Assembly: GCA_026397755.1 (NCBI GenBank)
Contig: JAPLUF010000128.1
Span: 1 to 37,372, forward strand
DNA from: Verrucomicrobiota bacterium
Lineage (GTDB): Bacteria > Verrucomicrobiota > Verrucomicrobiia > Limisphaerales > UBA9464
Direction of reading: 5' to 3'
Length of the DNA stretch: 37,372 nucleotides
Of this stretch, positions 1 to 8,712 are shown in pieces. The notes beneath the pieces are model-generated. The model was not told the DNA's origin. It searched no databases and saw nothing but the letters and a program-made list of their open reading frames with translations. Within the stretch, counting starts at the first letter, position 1; every line of letters starts with the position of its first letter. The position numbers and the translations under genes were made by a program.

Positions 1-1327
1 CGATTCGCCCGGTCCAGCGTCGGTGCCAGTCGAGGAATTTCGGATCCGATGTGGTGGATTTCGAGGCGGTCAGGATCTGTTGATCCGCATTCAGATTGGG
101 CGCCGTCGATCCGCTCTGGCCGAGGTCGATGGGCCGTAGCCCCTGGAAGGTCTGGGTGAAATCCGCTTGCGTCGAATGCATCCAGCCGAGGAGCTCTTCG
201 ATCAGGCCCGCGTCGGCGTCCTCCTCGGTCAGGAGTCCGAGCTTGCCGCGATAGGCCGCGAGCCAGTTTCGTTGAAACTGGGCCGGGAATGATTCCAGGC
301 ACTCCTGGGCCAGAGCGATGGCGGTGGCCTCGTGGTCGTCTAGGGTTGGCAGGAGCGCCTCGGCGAAGCGGGCGAGGTTCCATGAGGTGATCTTCGGTTG
401 GTTGCCGAAGGCGTAGCGGCCTTGACGGTCTATGGAGCTGAAGACGGTGGCCGGATCGTAGGCATCGATGAAGGCGCAGGGGCCGTAATCGATGGTCTCG
501 CCGCTCAGAGCCACATTGTCGGTGTTGAGAACGCCATGGACAAAGCCAACTCGCATCCACTGGGCTACGAGGGCCGATTGCCGTTCGATGACCGCTTCGA
601 GTAGGGCTTTTCCGGGTTTTGGGTCGTCGGCGCGCTCCGGGAAATGGCGCTGGAGCGTGTAGTTGGCGAGGGTCTTCAGGGCTTGGACATCACCCATGGC
701 CGAGAACAACTCGAAGGTACCGACGCGAATGTGGCTGGCAGCAATCCGCGTGAGGACTGCGCCGGGAAGGGTTGTCTCGCGGAAGACCGGTTCGCCGGTC
801 AGGGCGACCGCTAGGCTGCGGGTCGTAGGAATGCCCAGCGCGTGCATGGCCTCGCTGATGAGGTATTCCCGAAGCATGGGGCCCACCGCCGCTCGGCCGT
901 CACCCCCGCGCGAATAGGGGGTTAGGCCCGGACCCTTGAGTTGCACATCCCACCGCCGCCCTTGGGAATCTAAATGCTCTCCAAGCAATATTGCACGCCC
1001 GTCACCCAGTCGAGCGAGGTTGCCGAATTGGTGCCCGGCATAGGCCTGGGCGATGGGTTCAGAACCCTCAAAGATCTGGTTGCCGACGAAGAAGCTCACC
1101 TGCTCGGGTTGCCCCAATGCGTTCCCGTCGAGGCCCAGAGTGTTTGCTAAGTCCTGGTTGAAGATTCCCCAGCGAGGCTGGGAAACAGGTGTAGGACGCA
1201 CGGGGCTGTGCAAACCCTCTGGCAGTCGGGCGTATGAATTGTCCCAACGCCACCCCGCACCGAATGAGGCCGGGCTGCTGGTCTGGCTTTCGGCCTCCGG
1301 GGTCCAACTGGGCCGCTCAGAGGGCAT
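1..1327 (-). CDS. selO: SelO/YdiU family protein adenylyltransferase, 3' end cut by window edge
   Basis: SelO is a pseudokinase-fold enzyme that transfers AMP from ATP to Ser, Thr or Tyr of client proteins and is linked to redox stress. About 442 residues are present; the C-terminus lies outside the window. Reading the minus strand gives the family hallmarks in order: WDNSYARLPEG near the N-terminus, QIFEGSEPIAQAYAGHQFG, the catalytic-loop signature GFVHGVLNTDN, and IDYGPCAFIDAY in the place of the kinase DFG segment. The ATG at 1325-1327 is the first reasonable start before the conserved block. It overlaps the end of the upstream DUF2237 gene by 11 bases, so the two are probably cotranscribed. 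The C-terminal Cys/Sec typical of the family cannot be checked here. The family call is firm; the start is less so. Confidence 0.93.
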   Translation of the reverse strand, partial: MPSERPSWTPEAESQTSSPASFGAGWRWDNSYARLPEGLHSPVRPTPVSQPRWGIFNQDLANTLGLDGNALGQPEQVSFFVGNQIFEGSEPIAQAYAGHQFGNLARLGDGRAILLGEHLDSQGRRWDVQLKGPGLTPYSRGGDGRAAVGPMLREYLISEAMHALGIPTTRSLAVALTGEPVFRETTLPGAVLTRIAASHIRVGTFELFSAMGDVQALKTLANYTLQRHFPERADDPKPGKALLEAVIERQSALVAQWMRVGFVHGVLNTDNVALSGETIDYGPCAFIDAYDPATVFSSIDRQGRYAFGNQPKITSWNLARFAEALLPTLDDHEATAIALAQECLESFPAQFQRNWLAAYRGKLGLLTEEDADAGLIEELLGWMHSTQADFTQTFQGLRPIDLGQSGSTAPNLNADQQILTASKSTTSDPKFLDWHRRWTGRI

Positions 1328-1700
1328 GGGCTTGGAGGGCTTCAAGGGAAATGAGTTCGAGCACCCGCTGGTGGCAGGCTTCGAGGATCACTGGAGGAGC
1401 GCATCCGGCCTCGAAGCCTTCTTGCCAACGCAGGGCGCACAAACACCAGCGATCCCCAGCGCGCAGGCCAGGGAAGCCGAATTCGGGCCGGGGCGTGGAA
1501 AGGTCGTTTCCAGCGGCCCGGCTGAACTCCAGAAACTCACCGGTCAATTCAGCACAGACGATATGGCGGCCGGTATCTTGAGGTCCGGTGCGGCAGTAGC
1601 CATCGCGGTAGAAGCCTGTCTGTGGCGCGAAGCAGCAGGGCTCCAAAGGCAGCCCCAGCACATTGAGGTCCAGTATTTTTGTGGGACGTTGTGATTCCAT
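1317..1700 (-). CDS. DUF2237 family protein
   Basis: This is a 127-residue cytoplasmic protein of the small conserved DUF2237 family, whose function is not established. The family pattern is clear: NVLGLPLEPCC, then TGFYRDGYCRTGPQDTG, then the block GNDLSTPRPEFGFPGL followed by GDRWCLCALRWQE and an APPVILEA tail. Several conserved cysteines suggest metal or redox chemistry, but that is inference. I chose the ATG at 1698-1700 because the conserved domain begins a few residues later; the reading frame stays open upstream to 1889 without recognisable sequence. The gene ends inside the start of selO (11-base overlap, same strand), which suggests a two-gene unit. Confidence 0.85.
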   Translation of the reverse strand: MESQRPTKILDLNVLGLPLEPCCFAPQTGFYRDGYCRTGPQDTGRHIVCAELTGEFLEFSRAAGNDLSTPRPEFGFPGLRAGDRWCLCALRWQEGFEAGCAPPVILEACHQRVLELISLEALQAHAL

Positions 1701-2054
1701 CGATGTGCCGACGATAACCCTTAAAGTTCCGTGGCAAAGGGTGCATTCGTCTCGGGCTTTCATGAGCAACCCAGCACGGGGTGGGTCTCGAACGGCTCTT
1801 CTGGAGTTTCGATGCCTCCGCTTCGGAGGTGTTTGCAGGCGGATTGAACGACTGGACTCAGTGATCCAGGGGGAGGTTAGCCTTAGCATGGAGTAGAATT
1901 ACATGGGGCTCCACAGCCCCCCGTTTTGCTGCCAAGGCTTTAGATCGAGTGTTCATGGAGGTGAGTGAAGTTTCATCTGCCGCCGTTTGCGTTTGGCCTT
2001 GTTGGGCACACTTTGGTATTCGTTAGCTCCGTTGATTCCATGCACGAAAATCGA
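1701..2054. other. Divergent intergenic region, about 350 bases
   Basis: This region separates the minus-strand DUF2237 gene from the plus-strand DUF6797 gene and should hold both promoters. I see no convincing gene in it. A short hairpin GGGGCT-CCAC-AGCCCC lies at 1905-1920 and is followed by four T on the plus strand, so it could be a weak terminator or a leader hairpin. A purine-rich GGAGGT at 1957-1962 sits too close to the GTG at 1965 to be an ideal ribosome site for that start. Confidence 0.5.
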
Positions 2055-4373
2055 ATGAATTCCCGCTCACTGCGGATGGCAGCCACGCTCGCGCTGTCCA
2101 TCGTCTCTCTGTCCGCCGCCGAGAAGATCAATGAGGCCTTGCTCCAGAAGGATTTTCCCTTCCAGGGCGCCTGCATTAGTGCTTCGTTCCCGGCCAAGAA
2201 CACCGCCATGAAAGGTTTGGCCCTCCGCCTTCCGGGCGTGGCTGATGCTAACATGCTCTTCGACACCGACCTGTGCCGCATGGCGGCCGGTTGGACCGGA
2301 GGTTACATCAACACCCGCGGCGTGACCTTCGATGGTTCCCATGGCGGGCACCCTTCGATCGTCGGCAAGCAGTCCTTCGGGACGGCCGTGGTCCCCGGCG
2401 TTTCCCTCACCGGCGTGTTCACCGACGCCCGCAAGGAGCCGTTCGGACCTACCGATGCCTCGGCGGTCCGCTGGGATGGTTTGCACGTGGCCGGCGATCG
2501 CGTTCAGTTGAACTACACTGTGGCCGGCAGCATCGCCATTCATGAGCAACCCTCGGCCCGTCAGGCCGGCGGTCAGACTGTGTACATCCGCACCTTCCAA
2601 ATCGGTGGTGGCAAGAAGAGTGGTCTCTTCGCTCGCAAGACCAAGACTGACACGACCTTCTCCCTCCTACTGGCCGATGTAGAAAGTGGTCACGGCAAGC
2701 TGGAGAGCGGGGCCGCTGTGGTCAGCGCCAACGGGGTCACCACCCGGGTTCAGGCGAATGGGTTGCCCAAGGGGGCGTCCCTGAAGATCGAGGGGGGTCG
2801 GGTCCAGTTGGAGATCCCGATCGGAACCACGACCGGCGGTGTGTTCGAGGTGGCCGTGGTCAGCGGATCTGATTCTGAAGTGGCCCAGGCCACCGGCGCT
2901 CTCGCGGGCCAGCCGACCTTTGCCGACATCCAGCACGGCGGAGCGGCCCATTGGCCCCAAGTTGTGGAAACTCAGGGCGTGATCGGCAAGGGCGACGGAG
3001 CGTATGTCGTCGACCAAATTACTCCGCCCATCGAAAATCCCTGGAAGCGCCGCCTGCGCATTGGTGGTATGGACTTCTTCTCCGATGGTACCCGGGCTGC
3101 CGTCAGCACTTGGGATGGAGACATTTGGATTGTCTCAGGCATCGACGAGAGCCTGAAGAACCTGAAGTGGACGCGCTTCGCTTCGGGCATGTACGAGACG
3201 CTGGGACTGCGCATCGTCAACGACCAGATCTACACCTCCGGTCGCGACCAGCTCACCCGCTACTACGATTACAACCACGACGGTGAGGCGGACTATTACG
3301 AGAACTTCAACAACTCGGTGACCTCCACCGAAGGGTTTCACGAATTTCTCTTCGACCTCCAGACCGACAAGGAAGGCAACTTCTACTTCGCCAAGGCTGG
3401 ACCGGTGAAGGGCGGCGGACGTGGTTTCGAGACCATCTCTCGCGATGCCGGCACGTTGATGAAGGTTAGTGCCGATGGCAAAAAGTTCGAGACGGTGGCC
3501 ACAGGCTTCCGCGCACCGAACGGCATCGGCGTGAACCCCTGGAACGGCCAGATCACGACCGGTGACAACGAAGGCACCTGGGTTCCGACCTGCCCGGTGA
3601 ACTGGGTCAAGCCCGGTGGCTTCTACGGGGTCGAAGACCTCGCCCATGGCGCCGACGTCAAGAGCTTCAAGCAGCCCCTAACCTGGATGTCGCACGACGA
3701 GTATGACAACAGCGGTGGCGGCCAGGTGTGGGTCAACAGCGACAAGTGGGGCCACTTCTCCAAGCACTTGCTGCACATGAGCTACGGCCAGTGTGCCTTG
3801 TACCTCGTAATGCACGAGGAAGCCGGAAACGGTCAAATGCAGGGCGGTGTGGTTCGATTCCCGGTGAAGTTCGCCAGCTCGGCGATGCGCGCCCGCTTCA
3901 ACTCCAAGGATGGTCAGCTCTACGTGGCGGGCTTGCAGGGATGGCAGACGAAAGCCGTGAAGATCTCGGGCTTTGACCGGGTTCGCTACACGGGCAAGCC
4001 GGTCCATTCCATCGAGGCGATCAAGTACACCCCGAAGGGGCTCCGCCTGACCTTCACCCATGCGCTCGACGCCAAGGAAGCCGCCGACGCTGAGAACTTT
4101 TCGGCTCGTCGTTGGAACTACTTGCGTTCGTCTAACTACGGATCGGGCACCTACGAGGTGAAGAATCCGGAGAAGAAGGGTCGTGAGAAGGTGGCCGTTC
4201 AAAGCGCCCGTCTGCTGCCCGACGGCCGCACGGTCGAAATCGACATCGAAGACTTCCGCCCGGTGAATCAGCTCGAAATAAAGTTCAAGCTGAAGGCTAA
4301 GGACGGCACTGAGATCAATCAGGAGTTCCAATGCTCCGTGAACGTGGTGCCCGGTGGCGTGGCCGCTCGGTGA
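2055..4373 (+). CDS. Secreted DUF6797 / dehydrogenase-like beta-propeller protein
   Basis: This encodes a large exported protein of about 772 residues. The start chosen here puts an n-region (MNSRSLR) directly before a hydrophobic stretch and an AxA-like cleavage site, a normal Sec signal peptide. In-frame alternatives are ATG at 2040 and GTG at 1965. The N-terminal half resembles DUF6797 (INTRGVTFDGSHGGHPSI, VRWDGLHVAGDRVQLNY). The middle resembles PVC-type membrane-bound or sorbosone dehydrogenase propellers (ATGFRAPNGIGVNPWNG, TTGDNEGTWVPTCPVNW). The C-terminal third looks like a beta-sandwich. No CxxCH haem motif is present, although relatives in this phylum are often fused to cytochrome c domains. 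It is monocistronic, with a strong terminator after the stop. A role in periplasmic sugar oxidation or binding is inference. Confidence 0.82.
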   Translation: MNSRSLRMAATLALSIVSLSAAEKINEALLQKDFPFQGACISASFPAKNTAMKGLALRLPGVADANMLFDTDLCRMAAGWTGGYINTRGVTFDGSHGGHPSIVGKQSFGTAVVPGVSLTGVFTDARKEPFGPTDASAVRWDGLHVAGDRVQLNYTVAGSIAIHEQPSARQAGGQTVYIRTFQIGGGKKSGLFARKTKTDTTFSLLLADVESGHGKLESGAAVVSANGVTTRVQANGLPKGASLKIEGGRVQLEIPIGTTTGGVFEVAVVSGSDSEVAQATGALAGQPTFADIQHGGAAHWPQVVETQGVIGKGDGAYVVDQITPPIENPWKRRLRIGGMDFFSDGTRAAVSTWDGDIWIVSGIDESLKNLKWTRFASGMYETLGLRIVNDQIYTSGRDQLTRYYDYNHDGEADYYENFNNSVTSTEGFHEFLFDLQTDKEGNFYFAKAGPVKGGGRGFETISRDAGTLMKVSADGKKFETVATGFRAPNGIGVNPWNGQITTGDNEGTWVPTCPVNWVKPGGFYGVEDLAHGADVKSFKQPLTWMSHDEYDNSGGGQVWVNSDKWGHFSKHLLHMSYGQCALYLVMHEEAGNGQMQGGVVRFPVKFASSAMRARFNSKDGQLYVAGLQGWQTKAVKISGFDRVRYTGKPVHSIEAIKYTPKGLRLTFTHALDAKEAADAENFSARRWNYLRSSNYGSGTYEVKNPEKKGREKVAVQSARLLPDGRTVEIDIEDFRPVNQLEIKFKLKAKDGTEINQEFQCSVNVVPGGVAAR

Positions 4374-4407
4374 GCGGTTAGACGACGATCTTGTTTTAAA
4401 AAATTGC

Positions 4408-4443
4408 AAACCCGCCCCGGAATTTCCGAGGGCGGGTTTTTTG
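4408..4443 (+). terminator. Rho-independent terminator after the DUF6797 gene
   Basis: A perfect 10-bp stem (AAACCCGCCC at 4408-4417 paired with GGGCGGGTTT at 4430-4439) encloses a 12-base loop and runs into a T tract. It starts 35 bases after the stop codon at 4373. Confidence 0.9.
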
Positions 4444-4557
4444 ATGTCCCAGACCCCGGTTCAGTGCGGCGACTTCAGCGTCCCTGCGCTGAGCGTCTCG
4501 AGCTCAGGGACCTCTAGGATGAGGAGCGCCTCCTGCGGCGGTATTTTGGACCTGGGA

Positions 4558-4917
4558 TCAGTGGCTAGTGAAGGCACTCGTATGTCGGGCAAGCAGCGTT
4601 TGGAGGGATCCGCAAACCAGTTCGCAAAGTTGGAAGATCCCCGGGTCGGTGATGTGGTAGATCACGCTGGTTCCGTCACGACGGCGGCCCAAGATGCCCG
4701 CCTGGGTCAGGGTCTGGAGGTGTCGAGATGCATTGGCCTGGGTTAACCCGGTCTTTTCTATGAGATCGGAGACCGACAATTCGCCGCCTTCCAAGGCTCG
4801 AATGAGCTTCAAACGGCTGGGCTCCCCAAGGACCCGGAATCGAGCCGCGATGAGTTCCAGGGCTTCATCGCTGAGATCACTGGCGGAGACCCCTTTCACA
4901 TGCTCGCGCTTGGCCAT
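4558..4917 (-). CDS. ArsR/SmtB-type winged-helix transcriptional regulator
   Basis: This is a 119-residue protein that is almost entirely one winged helix-turn-helix domain. The sequence shows ARFRVLGEPSRLKLIRAL (helix 1-2), then LSVSDLIEKTGLTQANASRHLQTL (recognition region), then the wing GILGRRRDGTSVIYHI. The usual ELCVCD metal-site motif is absent: the matching segment reads ELSVSDL. The only cysteines, in LCELVCGSLQ, are in the C-terminal helix, so the effector may not be a classical alpha-3 metal ligand. It is transcribed alone, convergent with the DUF6797 gene. A palindrome 39 bases upstream probably serves for autoregulation. Its target genes are not evident from the neighbourhood. Confidence 0.9.
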   Translation of the reverse strand: MAKREHVKGVSASDLSDEALELIAARFRVLGEPSRLKLIRALEGGELSVSDLIEKTGLTQANASRHLQTLTQAGILGRRRDGTSVIYHITDPGIFQLCELVCGSLQTLLARHTSAFTSH

Positions 4918-4955
4918 GTTGCGAGCTTGTCCAAAAACGGGTTCATTTCCAACAG

Positions 4956-4973
4956 TATGAGCAAATACTCATA
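4956..4973. promoter_or_regulatory. Candidate ArsR operator
   Basis: This is a perfect inverted repeat TATGAG-N6-CTCATA, 39 bases upstream of the arsR-type start codon. The shape and AT-rich arms resemble known ArsR/SmtB operators. On the minus strand one arm overlaps a -10-like CATACT (4954-4959), so binding there would block transcription of the regulator itself. The sequence shows only the repeat; autoregulation is inferred. Confidence 0.55.
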
Positions 4974-5014
4974 AGAACAGGCGGTGTGGCCTAAGCGACG
5001 GATACTGGCACCTC

Positions 5015-5797
5015 TCAAGGGGTGTTGAAGTCGCTCCGGTAACAGGCGGTATCGCTCGCTTTTTGATCATCGTCGGCTTTCCCCGAGGACCCATCGGTCA
5101 GGCCAAAGTCACGAGCCCGAAGCTGTTTGGCCTTACGGTATTGGGCGTGCCCATCAACGAACACAAGGTTGCCGCCGCGGTTGTGGATATCGCTGTACCA
5201 ATCGATCCCGGGCTTGAGGTTGACATGCCAGAAAGTGTAGCCGCCTGGACAAAGTCCGAAATCCGTTGCGATCCCAGGACGTAGGGCGGTGAAGCTGACG
5301 AGTCGAATGGTTTCCTGCATGATGACGACATCGCTTGGGCGGGGAATGGAGGCGAGGCTTAGTTCCATGGGTACCGCATTGGGAAGGTAGCTGGTGGAGC
5401 TGATGGCGGTGGCATCGCTCCCATCGCCGGGTTTTTTTGCGTTGGGACAACTGTAGATCTTGGAGCTTCGGTTGGTTTGCGTCCCCTGCAGGTAGGGTGC
5501 GATGGCGTAGAGACAGTTGTTTTGCCACCCGGCGCCCTTGGTGTTCATGAAGTCCGGTACCTGAGAAGCTTTCGGCGGCAGTTTGCGGTGATCGGCCTCG
5601 TAGAGGGTCAATGCGAGACCGATCTGCCGCATGTTGTTCAGACAGGCCGTCTGGTTGGCCATTTGCTTGGCCCGTGCTAAGGCGGGCAGCAGCATCGAGG
5701 CGAGGATCGCGATGATGGCAATGACCACCAACAGTTCGATGAGGGTGAATCCGCGGGGCCTGGTGTGCGACGAAGGGCGAAAGTTGTTCAGAATCAT
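5015..5797 (-). CDS. Type II secretion pseudopilin-like protein with H-x9-DG motif
   Basis: This encodes a prepilin-like protein of about 260 residues. Near the N-terminus it carries the prepilin peptidase site and hydrophobic helix [20 protein letters not shown], cleaved after Gly with Glu at +5. The C-terminal part has the PVC-specific H-x9-DG signature [14 protein letters not shown]. Such proteins are very numerous in Verrucomicrobiota and Planctomycetota and are thought to be exported or surface proteins processed by a type II secretion or pilus system; individual functions are unknown. I start at the ATG at 5795-5797, with a GAGG about 8 bases upstream; a longer frame reaches 5932 but lacks recognisable sequence. 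It stops about 100 bases before the arsR-type gene on the same strand. Confidence 0.85.
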   Translation of the reverse strand: MILNNFRPSSHTRPRGFTLIELLVVIAIIAILASMLLPALARAKQMANQTACLNNMRQIGLALTLYEADHRKLPPKASQVPDFMNTKGAGWQNNCLYAIAPYLQGTQTNRSSKIYSCPNAKKPGDGSDATAISSTSYLPNAVPMELSLASIPRPSDVVIMQETIRLVSFTALRPGIATDFGLCPGGYTFWHVNLKPGIDWYSDIHNRGGNLVFVDGHAQYRKAKQLRARDFGLTDGSSGKADDDQKASDTACYRSDFNTP

Positions 5798-6130
5798 AGG
5801 AGTAGCCTCGGCTTCAGAAGTCTCTTGGGGAGGGTTCGTTATGCCGGTGATGGTGGGTGGCATTGTCAAGGCGTTTGATCCACAGGCGGATCGACAGGAG
5901 CTGTTCCCATACTGCGTCGTGCTGTAGGTCACGAGTCCCGGAGCAGTGATCCATGTGTCGCGAGTCTGTGGTTAGTTCGTGGGATTTCTGGCTGGGATCC
6001 GAGGGATCAGTCCTTGGGGACAGCACTCTTACGGTCAGTCTGATCCGGCGGTGATGGTCTGACGGGAGGAAAGTCTCCCGGATTAGATTGGACGAGCTGG
6101 GCAAAATGCGAAGGGTTTCCGCCGACACCT
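5798..6130. other. Divergent intergenic region, about 330 bases
   Basis: This lies between the minus-strand pseudopilin and the plus-strand ROK kinase. I see no gene. A perfect TTGACA -35-like box reads on the minus strand (5864-5869), but no convincing -10 follows at 17 bases. A small hairpin CGGGAG-N6-CTCCCG lies at 6063-6080 in the ROK leader. Confidence 0.4.
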
Positions 6131-7054
6131 ATGACTCATATTGGAATCGAAATCGGGGGCACCAAGATCCAGATCGTGGCGGGTGGTGCCGACGGGACCT
6201 TCTTGGAGCGCCATCGCTTAGCAGCCGATCGAGCTCGGGGTGGGGCTGGGATTCGGGAACAGATCGCTGCCGTGGTTCCCGGGTTAATGGCCCGGCATCC
6301 CATCGCCTCGGTGGGCGTGGGTTTTGGTGGACCTGTCGACCCGAAGACCGGGCAGATTTGTTGCTCTCATCAGGTGCCTGGGTGGCATGATTTTCCGCTG
6401 GGAGACTGGGTTCGCGAACTCACAGGAGTGCCTGTTGCCGTGGAAAACGATGCCAATGTGGCCGCCCTCGGAGAGGCGCTGCGGGGAGCAGGGCGGGGGT
6501 TTGGGTGCGTCTTCTGGATTAACATGGGCAGCGGTGTGGGCGGCGGCATGGTCGTGAATGGTCGTCTTTATCACGGTGCCTGCCCCGGCGAAGCCGAGAT
6601 GGGGCATCTGCGCTTGGATCGCTCGGGCCGCATCGTCGAGGATGCGTGCTCGGGTTGGGCCGTGGATCGCCGGATTCGTGCGGCCGTGATCGGCAAGGAA
6701 GGGTTACTGGCGCGTGCCGTCGGGGCCCAGACGACGGAGGGCAGCGAAGCACGTCACCTGCGTGCAGCCATCGATGACGGTGATCCGCTGGCTCAGCGCA
6801 TTGTGGAGGAAGTCGCCGATGACTTGGCCTTTGCCTTGTCCCATGCCGTTCATCTCTTTCATCCCGAGATCATCGTGGTGGGTGGTGGGCTTTCGTTGGT
6901 AGGAGAACCCCTTCGGGCAGCGATAGCCGCCGCCTTGCCGGACTACTTGATGGAGGCGTTCCACCCAGGTCCGCGGGTCGCTTTAGCGGGCTTGGGTGAA
7001 GACTCAGTGCCGGTGGGAGCTTTGGCGTTAGCCGCGGCGATCGTTGCGGCTTGA
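6131..7054 (+). CDS. ROK family sugar kinase (glucokinase-like)
   Basis: ROK kinases phosphorylate hexoses or N-acetylhexosamines with ATP in the cytoplasm. This 307-residue protein has the N-terminal phosphate-binding loop GIEIGGTKIQIVAGG, the second domain signature VAVENDANVAALGEA with the catalytic Asp, and GSGVGGGMVVNGRLYHG. It has no N-terminal helix-turn-helix, so it is a kinase rather than a NagC/XylR-type repressor. The His of GEAEMGHL is kept, but the CxCGxxGCxE zinc motif that normally follows is missing; the segment reads VEDACSGWAVDRR. Substrate cannot be assigned. It converges on the Gfo/Idh/MocA gene with a 38-base gap. Confidence 0.88.
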   Translation: MTHIGIEIGGTKIQIVAGGADGTFLERHRLAADRARGGAGIREQIAAVVPGLMARHPIASVGVGFGGPVDPKTGQICCSHQVPGWHDFPLGDWVRELTGVPVAVENDANVAALGEALRGAGRGFGCVFWINMGSGVGGGMVVNGRLYHGACPGEAEMGHLRLDRSGRIVEDACSGWAVDRRIRAAVIGKEGLLARAVGAQTTEGSEARHLRAAIDDGDPLAQRIVEEVADDLAFALSHAVHLFHPEIIVVGGGLSLVGEPLRAAIAAALPDYLMEAFHPGPRVALAGLGEDSVPVGALALAAAIVAA

Positions 7055-7092
7055 CCCGCTGACGACCGTCCTCCGGATTCTATGGAACCGGC

Positions 7093-8118
7093 TTAGAGTT
7101 TGACCGGTTTGCCCGAGGCTGCTGAGGCATCCGCGGCGAAGATTAATCGGTGCGAGCGGTATGCGTCGGCAAAGGAAGTCAGCGGCATGTCTTCGCCGCG
7201 GTCGAGGGCGTCGAAGAACGCCTGGAACTGGGTTTGGTAGGGGTGGTCTTTCACGTCGCCCGAGTCCACCGGCGAGTAGGACAACTGGCTCCACTTGTTT
7301 TTGTCGAGCATCCCCAGTTTCTGGCTGTGGAACTTGTTGTCCAAGATCGATCCCTCACTGCCCACGATGTGCGTGTGGAAGTAGTAGGGCTGAAGGCTGT
7401 CCACGCAGGAGGTGGTCTTGCCAATTCGGCCATCGCGGAACTTCACAATGCTGATTTGCGTGGTCGGGAAATCGTAGGGCGCGAAGTGGGGACTCTTGGA
7501 GGAGGTGGCGTAGGCGGTGACCTCTTCGGGTTCGCCACCCATAACCATCAACAGTGCATCGAGCGCATGGCACCCGGCGCTCAGGAGTGAACTGCCCGCC
7601 TCAGCCTTCTGATGGCTCCAACGGAACTGTCCGTACCAGGGACCAATACCGTGGTAATAATCGACCTCGGCAAAGTGAACTTCCCCGAGTAGTCCGGATT
7701 GAAGCATCGAGTGAATGGATTGGAATTGGGCCGAGAAACGCACCTCAAAGCAGACACACGTCTTGATTGAGGACCCACGCAAGGCCGCTGCCATGGCTTC
7801 GAGATCTGAGGCGGTGAGTGCCAAGGGTTTCTCGACAATGACATGCTTACCAGCTCGCACCGCCTGGATGAATTGAGCCGCATGGTCCTTTGGAAAACTA
7901 CAGAGGGACACGGCATGGATGTCCGGGTCGGCCAGCATGGCATCCAAGTCCTTGAACACGCGGATGGGTGAACCGTACTGCGCGCTGGCCACGGCAGGAT
8001 CAAGATCTCGCTTCGAGTAGATCGCGGTGACGCGCCCTTGGCGGGTCGCGTTAATGGCAGGGATATGGGCCGAGGCCACCCAACCGTGACCGATGACTCC
8101 GACGTTGTAGTGCTTCAT
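7093..8118 (-). CDS. Gfo/Idh/MocA family oxidoreductase
   Basis: This is a 341-residue NAD(P)-dependent oxidoreductase. The N-terminal Rossmann fold begins with GVIGHGWVASAHIPA. The family motif VIVEKPLALT, whose Lys is catalytic, follows at about residue 95. The C-terminal half is the mixed alpha/beta substrate domain. The ATG at 8116-8118 places the Rossmann strand at residues 5-10; the longer open frame to 8277 is not supported. Members act on sugars, inositols or their derivatives, and the convergent ROK kinase is compatible with sugar metabolism, but the substrate is unknown. No signal peptide is visible, unlike many PVC relatives that carry Tat signals. Confidence 0.88.
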   Translation of the reverse strand: MKHYNVGVIGHGWVASAHIPAINATRQGRVTAIYSKRDLDPAVASAQYGSPIRVFKDLDAMLADPDIHAVSLCSFPKDHAAQFIQAVRAGKHVIVEKPLALTASDLEAMAAALRGSSIKTCVCFEVRFSAQFQSIHSMLQSGLLGEVHFAEVDYYHGIGPWYGQFRWSHQKAEAGSSLLSAGCHALDALLMVMGGEPEEVTAYATSSKSPHFAPYDFPTTQISIVKFRDGRIGKTTSCVDSLQPYYFHTHIVGSEGSILDNKFHSQKLGMLDKNKWSQLSYSPVDSGDVKDHPYQTQFQAFFDALDRGEDMPLTSFADAYRSHRLIFAADASAASGKPVKL

Positions 8119-8295
8119 CGTGGATTGTTTTGATAGAAGATAGACTGCAAGGAGTGCCTTGGGGATAGGATTTGTTCGCAGGCCGTCTGCGAGGGCTCCC
8201 GGGCTGAAGACGCTGTCGTGGGCATCCTGGGCACCTTGGCCCATCCTCCTATTGGTAGGTAGACAACAAGTAAACAACGAGGGTAAGGGCGGTCA

Positions 8296-8344
8296 GTTCT
8301 CGGTCAGAACAGGATCGATGGATGTGAGTTACTGGATTCTCACA
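8296..8344. promoter_or_regulatory. Two inverted repeats upstream of the bL31 gene
   Basis: The 281-base divergent region 8119-8399 holds two short perfect inverted repeats: GTTCT-N5-AGAAC at 8296-8310 and TGTGAG-N10-CTCACA at 8323-8344. Either could be an operator. The second has CRP-like half-sites, but its spacing is twice the CRP norm. No further gene is seen in the region. Confidence 0.3.
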
Positions 8345-8399
8345 AATAAGGGCTTGTTTCCTCAGGTGAGCTCCCCCACCTTGAATCTTCTTTGCTGCT

Positions 8400-8699
8400 A
8401 TGAAAGTTGATGTGCACCCGAAAAACTACCGCACGATGATCTTCCGCGACTCGGCCTCTGGCCAGTCGTTCTTGTCCAAGTCCTGCGCCAACACCAACCT
8501 CACCGCCAAGTGGGAAGACGTCCAGGAGTACCCGCTTTACCTGCTCGTCATCAGCGCGTTCACCCATCCGTTCTACACGGGTCAGCAGAAGTTTGTGGAT
8601 ACGGCCGGCCGCGTGGACAAGTTCCAGCAGCGCTTGGCCAAGACCCAGCTAGCCCAAGCTGCTTTGGCGGACGCCGCTGGCAAGAAGAAGAAGAAGTAG
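8400..8699 (+). CDS. rpmE2: 50S ribosomal protein bL31 type B
   Basis: This small protein of the large ribosomal subunit (99 residues) bridges towards the 30S head. The sequence MKVDVHPKNYRTMIFRDSAS, then FTHPFYTGQQKFVDTAGRVDKF, is typical of the type B (zinc-free, C-minus) paralogue. Only one Cys remains in SKSCANTN, so no CxxC zinc ribbon is present. A Lys-rich tail (KKKKK) follows a short Ala/Gln extension. It precedes prfA, a common order, but an intervening hairpin suggests separate or attenuated transcription. In many bacteria type B paralogues are induced under zinc shortage; no second rpmE is visible here. Confidence 0.95.
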   Translation: MKVDVHPKNYRTMIFRDSASGQSFLSKSCANTNLTAKWEDVQEYPLYLLVISAFTHPFYTGQQKFVDTAGRVDKFQQRLAKTQLAQAALADAAGKKKKK

Positions 8700-8712
8700 C
8701 CGCAGAACTAAC

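Noticed and set aside
1053-1694. Plus-strand open frame (213 codons) over the selO and DUF2237 genes
   Set aside because: The minus strand carries conserved SelO and DUF2237 motifs throughout this interval.
8323-8344. CRP-type binding site
   Set aside because: TGTGA and TCACA half-sites are present but separated by 12 bases instead of 6.
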